Shown here piece after piece: positions 58,379 to 64,000 of a DNA stretch of 64,000 bases (positions are counted from its first letter, which is position 1; every line of letters begins with the position of its first letter). The notes beneath the pieces are model-generated. The model was given only the letters and a program-made list of their open reading frames with translations. It was not told where the DNA came from and made no database searches. The stretch comes from Pteria penguin. Lineage: Eukaryota > Mollusca > Bivalvia > Pterioida > Pteriidae. The DNA is taken from positions 51,193,686 to 51,257,685 of the forward strand of contig CM068585.1 in the NCBI GenBank assembly GCA_035048485.1, read 5' to 3'. Position numbers and translations under genes: made by a program.

Positions 58379-60120
58379 CAATCAAATAATCATACAATTT
58401 GCTTTTCAATATTCTGTAAACTCAAATAAAGTCTATTGTTACATCAGCTAGATTCTATTCCATGTTATGGAGCATGCACTGAACATATTGTTATTTATGA
58501 AACTGATTGCTCAATAATTTTATTTTTGAGTTTTGATGCAAATGAAATTTTTGAATTTATTGTTCTTATTAATGTAAACAATATTTTTTTTTCTTCAAAT
58601 CAGGTTCGTCATAAGGACCCTTCCCAATGGAAATTTCATTGATTTTTCCCCAAATTTCTCAATTTTTTCATAAACACTAATCTTTTAGTATTATACAAAT
58701 GGGACAAAAATTCCCAAAATGAAAAGGTACAAGCACATTTGAAAAAAAAACCCATTAATACCGGTAAAAACATTATTCATACGTAAATACCTGTGCTTAT
58801 GTATCCTTTGCATTATTATAAACTGTCAGCTTCAGACTGAAACAACTTCTGTATATCCACAATTTGTCTTACAATATATATGCTTGCATTCAATTCATAC
58901 ATCCTACTAGCTGTTTTCATCAATTTTTGTATTTACTATCAAATTGACAGTCATGTCAAATAGAATATGTTGCTTAACAGAATGTTCTAACAGTGGATAT
59001 AGACTTAAACTTTGGAAGAGTAAGATATGTCTTATTCAGTTAGCAGCTAGTGATGTTGAAACGTGCCAATCCGAAGGTTTTGACTGACAAACTTTCATTA
59101 AGACTGATAATATGCAGAATTTTTTCTATATATATTTCATAGTCCTGATTGACAAAATTTTCAAAATCACTGAAAATGCCTGCCATGTTTAAAAAACTTT
59201 TCTACATCTGTTATTCACAATACAAATTATGGCAATTTTTCTTGTATTTGTGACCTGCCTTTCAAGTTATTTACTTTTCCTTCAAAGGATGATGCAGTTG
59301 AACAGCAGTGTTGGGTGAAAACAATTAATCATTAGACATCAAAATGACCCAACAAAGATATGGACACTCAAACCTGACTCTAGAATGTATTATTTACATT
59401 TTATAGATAATTATTAACCAATACGCATCCTTATCCCACTTAACATTTAGGTCATAGTCAGTCTGTTACAACTCCTAGAGCCCCCCTCCCTTTAGGAAAG
59501 GGAAATACTTCACCTACCTACTCCAAACAAAAAGTCAAAAACAGTTTTAAGGTCAAAGGACAGTAATTAATGAGAATCATGATTGACTGATGTGATGTAG
59601 GGAGAGAGGGACTACTATTTCATTGTATCAGGAGCTGTGATTGGATGAAATTATTTGATCTATCTATAAAGATCGATTTCTGCTGTAAAATCATGATTTT
59701 TTTATCTCATTTGACTAATGTAAAAATTGTAAGACCTAAAAAACGGTTGTTGTTTATATTTGAAATTTGGCAAAAATTTTTTTTGAGGGGGGGGGGGGGT
59801 TTGACCCCTTTCCAGCATGATTTTCTCAATATTAAGGTGGATAACCTATGGTAAACTGTTAAAATTCTGACAGGATGGTCTGACAAACATTTTGATATAT
59901 AGATTGTATATAGCTAAAATGTAGAATGTTGTGTAAATCTTAATGGAAGTTTGGTGATTTAACATGGGACCCTATTGGAAATGGAATTACTATGCTTTGA
60001 CCTATAAATGATGAAACTTCAATAGATAATCCAACAGAACTTCTCAAAATAAATCTACTGCATCACTTCATACAGCACATTCATCACACAATTCTCAGAT
60101 TCCCCGAATATATAACAATA
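58379..60120. other. Interior of the 4.95-kb element, nothing coding
   Basis: AT-rich with a G run at 59,786-59,799. I looked for transposase motifs on both strands and saw none, so this copy seems non-autonomous. Confidence 0.4.
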
Positions 60121-60123
60121 GGC

Positions 60124-60367
60124 CTATACATATAAAAAGGTTAGTGTTCCATCCTCCAGTGTCGAAAATCGGTAATATTGACGGATGTCATCTTTCAATG
60201 CATTTTTAAAAGAAGTGACATTTGGAACTTGCATTTTTGACGCTGCAAAACATAAAGCGGCGAGTTCAGTTTTGGTTCCATCGCGACTTAGACCCCTTTT
60301 TTCTAGGAAAGAACGAAGTTCATCAATTTTCCGAGAGAGAAGGGAGATCATCGATATCATTATCCAT
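60124..60367 (-). pseudogene. SAP-like domain ORF of the 4.95-kb element
   Basis: The likely start is the ATG at 60,367 (MDNDIDDLPSLSE). A one-base loss then shifts into KIDELRSFLEKRGLSRDGTK and ELAALCFAA, an amphipathic two-helix pattern typical of the SAP DNA-binding motif, followed by VTSFKNALKDDIRQYYRF. It ends at TAG, 60,124. It reads inwards from the right end of the element, about 260 bases away, as expected of an element gene's first exon. SAP domains occur at the start of some mobile-element proteins. The rest of the protein is not found. Confidence 0.55.
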
Positions 60368-62168
60368 AGTAAAATACATGAAAAGTCATCAAAGCTATGT
60401 ACAGTTTATTTGTACAAAAAGTCTACAGTAATTATATACAAAAAGTTGACAAAGAGATCATACAAAAATCGGCACTTTTATTTGCAATAATCAACCGCTA
60501 TGGTGTGTTAACTCTCATCTATAGACAGTTACCAATGACGCTTTGTTTACACCGGAAGTAACGTTTCACCATGGCGCGTGAATCGTTGCGCACGGTAGAT
60601 AACTCGTACAAGTAATACTAGATTGGTCTATAGAAAAAAGGAAATACTCGTTTTGGAACACTACATGCAAACCAATCGTACCTTATCATGGCAAACCGAC
60701 ATTAAAAGATATGTTAAACACCATTTACACAATTACCAGTAAAATGACGTAATAAAATCTCCTTTTAGCACTGTCAATAACAAGCTGATAGTTGACTGGA
60801 TTGCAGGTGTGTGCATTTACTTCTTTATCTTTCCTTCTGTTATGTTTTGAATTCATTTTCAATCACGTCATTTACCTTATGTTTTAAACTATAAATATAT
60901 ATATGTGTCCTTACTTCATCAACGAATTGTATCCAATACCCCACAGACATATCGTATAAAGTAAACGAAATGACGGACAAGCTTATAGAAAGGAAACAAT
61001 GAATAGTCAGCGTGCGCGGTTGTTAAAAAGGACTTGGAATATGACACAACTATATCGTCACATAACAAACTGCGTGCATATCATTAGGAACGAAGCAATG
61101 AAGCCCAGATGACGAGAAATCTCCTTAACGTACTGACGAGTATTATCAACAAAGTAACCAACAATTATAGTTTAGATTTGAAAGAAAGGTCAGGAGGTCT
61201 GACTATGCTGCATGAAAAAAATGTAACGGTAAAGAGGGTAAAAATCTTGTGCACAATTCCACTTATTATGGTCCCTTATTATCGATATTTATGTTTGGGG
61301 TAAATATTTATAATATATATGGATAAAAAGTAATATAAATGGTACCTTACGATACCCAAATTGCAATGGTTAATTGCATCCTGTTTTGTCTTTTGTATAC
61401 ATTGCAGGGATATCTATTCACCTGAACATTTTTTAACCAACGCCAATTACTGTTGAAATTTAAGGCAGTTATAACAGTACATGATAGTTATTCCATTTCA
61501 TCTACACGAAGCTGAGAGTGTAAAAGTGCTAAGGATGCATCATTTTGCGAAATTTACCGAAGAGCCTCTGATAAACCCTGGATGACGTTATTTTACCCTG
61601 ACTTCTTGGGATCAATAGACTCTTCTAACCGTTGGAATTAATTTCTTTTATTATTAATATTCCACTTCACTGACGCACTGACTCAGCCTAAAACATCCCT
61701 TTAAATAATGAGCTCAGAGGCCACTCTTATATTATATATGAAAAGAAGGCCGAAAATACCCATTTCCACATTGACCTTTGGTAAGATTGACATGTGCTGG
61801 AAAAAAATATTGAAAGGAAAGCGATTTAAAGCAAACCCAGTGAATATTACTATGTTTATATAACACAGGTGTATTTAAAGTCCTTCAGAGTTAGTTGAAA
61901 TACACCCTGCTTTTATCAGTCTGACCCAATACGCGAAGGCTATAAATTATATGTAATTTGTATATACATGTATCGTAACGCCTCACATGATACACATAGA
62001 TTAGACCGAAACAGGAATTTGTAGACTTCTATCTTTTCGTCCCTATTTTCATCTTATGGTTTGCGCTTCCCCTAAATATCTATTGTTTTTATTGGCAGAT
62101 TATGTTGGATTAAACGTGGATATGTCAAAATCAACAATACGAAATCGCTGATGAAACTAACAAGGAAA

Positions 62169-63116
62169 ATGGCCGCAGTGAATAATCAACAGAGTTGCTT
62201 GCAGGTAAGCTTTTTACGCATTTGTGTAAGGTAAAAATGATTAAAAGTGAAAAACAGTGATACATGTGTTACAAATATGCCAGAACGGGCAAAGCAAGGA
62301 CTTTTGTTTGGATAGAAAACATGCTAGGAATGTCCTATGAAGCAAATGCTTCTATACCAATCACTTTACACTACCACGGTAAAGTAAGTTCGATAGACAT
62401 CTAAAACCACAAAACAAACAATTAAATGAAACATTGTGCAGTTTAGTAAGCTCAATGCAAAATAAGATATGATTCGAAAAGATATGGACAATAAACCAAG
62501 GTTTTTCTCCTTTGTTTTGAAATGAGAATGTCCCCGAGGACAAGTCCAAGTATGGAAAACCTTGAAATGTATGTCTTTATTAGTCGAGTATGCATATCAG
62601 ATATGCAGTATTATCTTTTAATGTTCAAAATTTTCGGCGAAAGTAAAATTTGACAACAGAGAGACACAATTTTCAAATAATGTCCCGATTCATCAATATG
62701 GGGTTATAGAAAAATGGAAATACTCGTTTTGGAACAATACATGCAACCCAATCGTAACTTATCATGACAAACCGATATTAAAAGATATGTTAAACACCAT
62801 TTACACAATTAAAACGATTAAGTTTAACAGTTCCACGTCAGTTAACCAAATTAAGGCGACAAAATAATAACTAGTTAAATTTTTGTCATTTTACAGGTCA
62901 ATAAATATACTGGTATCATCATACTGCTGTTGCTGCATCTTTCGTGTGCAGTTGTCATATATGTTGATACCTGCCCGAGTGATACGGAATCTTGGGTAGA
63001 GAGATCCAAAAAATTTCTTTGCAAGGATCCTAACGAAATATATCACTGTATACAAACCATTTCTGGTCATGTAGTAGAGACATGTATGAAAAATTACGTC
63101 ATCAAAACCCATAAAG
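62169..63116 (+). CDS. Cys-rich receptor-like protein, copy C, first two coding exons
   Basis: Exon 1 (62,169-62,204) is MAAVNNQQSCLQ, ending CAG/GTAAGC. Exon 2 (62,897-63,116) follows TTTTACAG in phase 0: VNKYTGIIILLLLHLSCAVV, a strong hydrophobic leader. The family cysteine pattern follows: DTCPSDTESW, KFLCKD, YHCIQ and VETCMK. The exon most likely ends at AAAG/GTGAGG (63,116), in phase 1 and at the same place as in copies A and B. Reading through to the TAA at 63,187 would add QRDCSFVHSKNCFNQK, which would be an unspliced form. Later exons are beyond the window. It reads opposite to copies A and B. A 2-kb upstream duplication repeats its exon 1 at 55,121. Confidence 0.65.
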
Positions 63117-63189
63117 GTGAGGTTTTTTATCATTATCAACGAGATTGTAGCTTTGTACATTCCAAGAATTGCTTCAATCAAAAGTAAAT

Positions 63190-64000
63190 TATATGGAGTT
63201 TTTCCTTTTCAAGGAACGTCAAAAAATCTCATGTGTATTTCTGTTATTTGCATGTATACACATTAAATGTTAGAATACACACACATGTGAAACCTTGAGC
63301 CAATCTTTTAAGAAAAAATAAAAGCCAAAGAACAAGTAAGGACAAAGTCGCGAGGTGTGGTAAAAATTTACCGGCTCCATGTACATAGAAATATCCAGGA
63401 TTGAAAAAAGTTCATTATTTATTAATATAAACCTCCCTTCATCTTAGTGCACTTTCTCCATCTCTGTTCCAATTTCGGAATCACTTTATAATGGAATGCT
63501 TCATTCTTGTCCTCTGAATTCCTCTACATACATGAATGACACCTCCATAGCTTCCAAAATTCTAACTACGTAAGCAGAATTTTACATTTGGGAAAAGATA
63601 AGATGGGGCAAATTCTGGAGGATTAAGATGCACCTTGAATCAACATTGCGTCCCTCTTGTCATTGCAACGTAGTGTGAGGTATAGGGTTATCCCGTAAGG
63701 GCACAATACCTCTGGTTAGATTTTCTCTTCTCTGTCTCATAAACTTGTTAAGTCATTTGCATAATGTGCACCGTTTATAAATTTACATTCCCAACAGATA
63801 GTGTTTAAAACAAGTAATTGGAACAGGTATTAAAGACAATTACAATTTCTGTACTTAATATCAGTAAAGAGAAGTATAATGTACGCAATACATGTCAACA
63901 CATTCGCAGGAAATAAATCAACCAGGAGGTTGGACTTTGTCCTCAATGTAACTCTAGAATGACTTAATTCTGTTTTAGTTGAAAAAAAAATGCATTTTCA
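63190..64000. other. Probable intron of receptor C; nothing recognised
   Basis: AT-rich. The next family exon is not visible before the window ends. Confidence 0.35.

Larger units (their letters stand above)
55678..60628. mobile_element. 4.95-kb DNA transposon with CACCAATC.AGTATTAC ends and TATA target duplication
   Basis: Left end CACCAATCCAGTATTAC and, on the opposite strand at the right end, GACCAATCTAGTATTAC are inverted repeats differing at two positions. TATA flanks both sides (55,674-55,677 and 60,629-60,632). The duplicated copy at 62,705-62,708 has a single TATA and no insert, which fixes the boundaries. A SAP-domain reading frame starts about 260 bases inside the right end. The rest is filled by at least two MITEs and repeats. 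The TSD could also be read as TA with TA-starting ends. The superfamily is open; SAP-bearing PIF/ISL2EU-type elements are one option. Confidence 0.85.
53677..62811. repeat. 2.1-kb tandem duplication, first copy split by a transposon
   Basis: Copy 1 is 53,677-55,677 plus 60,633-60,735. Copy 2 is 60,739-62,811. They align nearly base for base from AAAATGAC.TAATAAAATCTCC through the first exon of receptor C to TCCCGATTCATCAATATGGGG. The final 100 bases (GGAAATACTCGTTTTGGAAC to CCATTTACACAATTA) appear at 60,640-60,735 and 62,714-62,810. Between the two parts of copy 1 is the 4.95-kb element described below. Identity is high enough to suggest a recent event. Confidence 0.85.

Noticed and set aside
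58134..58451. 105-residue ORF
   Set aside because: It lies almost wholly within the TTAA MITE and its flanks; the frame follows the palindromes.
63117..63187. C-terminal extension of receptor C to the TAA
   Set aside because: The preceding AAAG/GTGAGG is at the position and phase of the donors in copies A and B, so read-through is probably intronic.

Overview
This is a gene-poor, AT-rich window of an animal nuclear genome, most likely a bivalve mollusc. I infer this from spliced genes with standard GT-AG introns, SINEs with tRNA-like heads and tails of the type seen in bivalves, two-gene Harbinger transposons, a P2X7-like cytosolic-domain gene, and Cys-rich membrane proteins of a kind I know from bivalve gene sets. 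No species can be assigned from the sequence.

Layout. 0.7-1.1 kb: one exon of a Cys-rich receptor-like gene (copy A, minus). 2.0-3.4 kb: a decayed mobile ORF with two zinc knuckles and a NADAR domain. 3.7-4.7 kb: two exons of a P2X7-like cytosolic-domain gene. 7.5-8.6 kb: a dead reverse transcriptase. 9.2-9.5 kb: a diverged copy of the GCGTTAACGC element found again at 39.9 kb. 9.9-12.1 kb: a dead two-gene DNA transposon with divergent genes. 12.5-13.1 kb: a retroelement relic.

13.4-29.1 kb: a single Harbinger element with matching ends. A Myb-like gene enters from the left (13.8-18.2 kb) and a HARBI1-type transposase from the right, with exons at 28.8, 20.5, 20.2 and 19.4 kb. The 7.9-kb transposase intron has been filled by later insertions, including an uninterrupted 698-residue DDE/SWIM transposase gene (23.0-25.6 kb), SINEs and a MITE.

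31.2-43.5 kb: the best cellular gene here. It is a seven-exon minus-strand gene (copy B) that joins in frame to a 274-residue single-pass membrane protein with eight ectodomain cysteines and an acidic tail. Its introns hold a SINE, retroelement tails, RT debris and a 1-kb transposon with GTGCAGTCC ends.

44-53 kb: mostly unassigned DNA, with an 18S rRNA fragment (49.8-50.2 kb), a DIRS-like RT/RNase H relic (50.3-51.9 kb) and an RT fragment (52.7-53.1 kb). 53.7-62.8 kb: a 2.1-kb tandem duplication carrying the first exon of a third receptor gene (copy C, 62.2-63.1 kb). The first copy is split by a 4.95-kb DNA transposon whose empty site survives in the second copy.

The two themes are a family of Cys-rich membrane receptors, one complete and two partial, and a dense nest of transposons whose order of insertion can partly be read. 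All joins, frames and homologies were made by eye; no database search was run.
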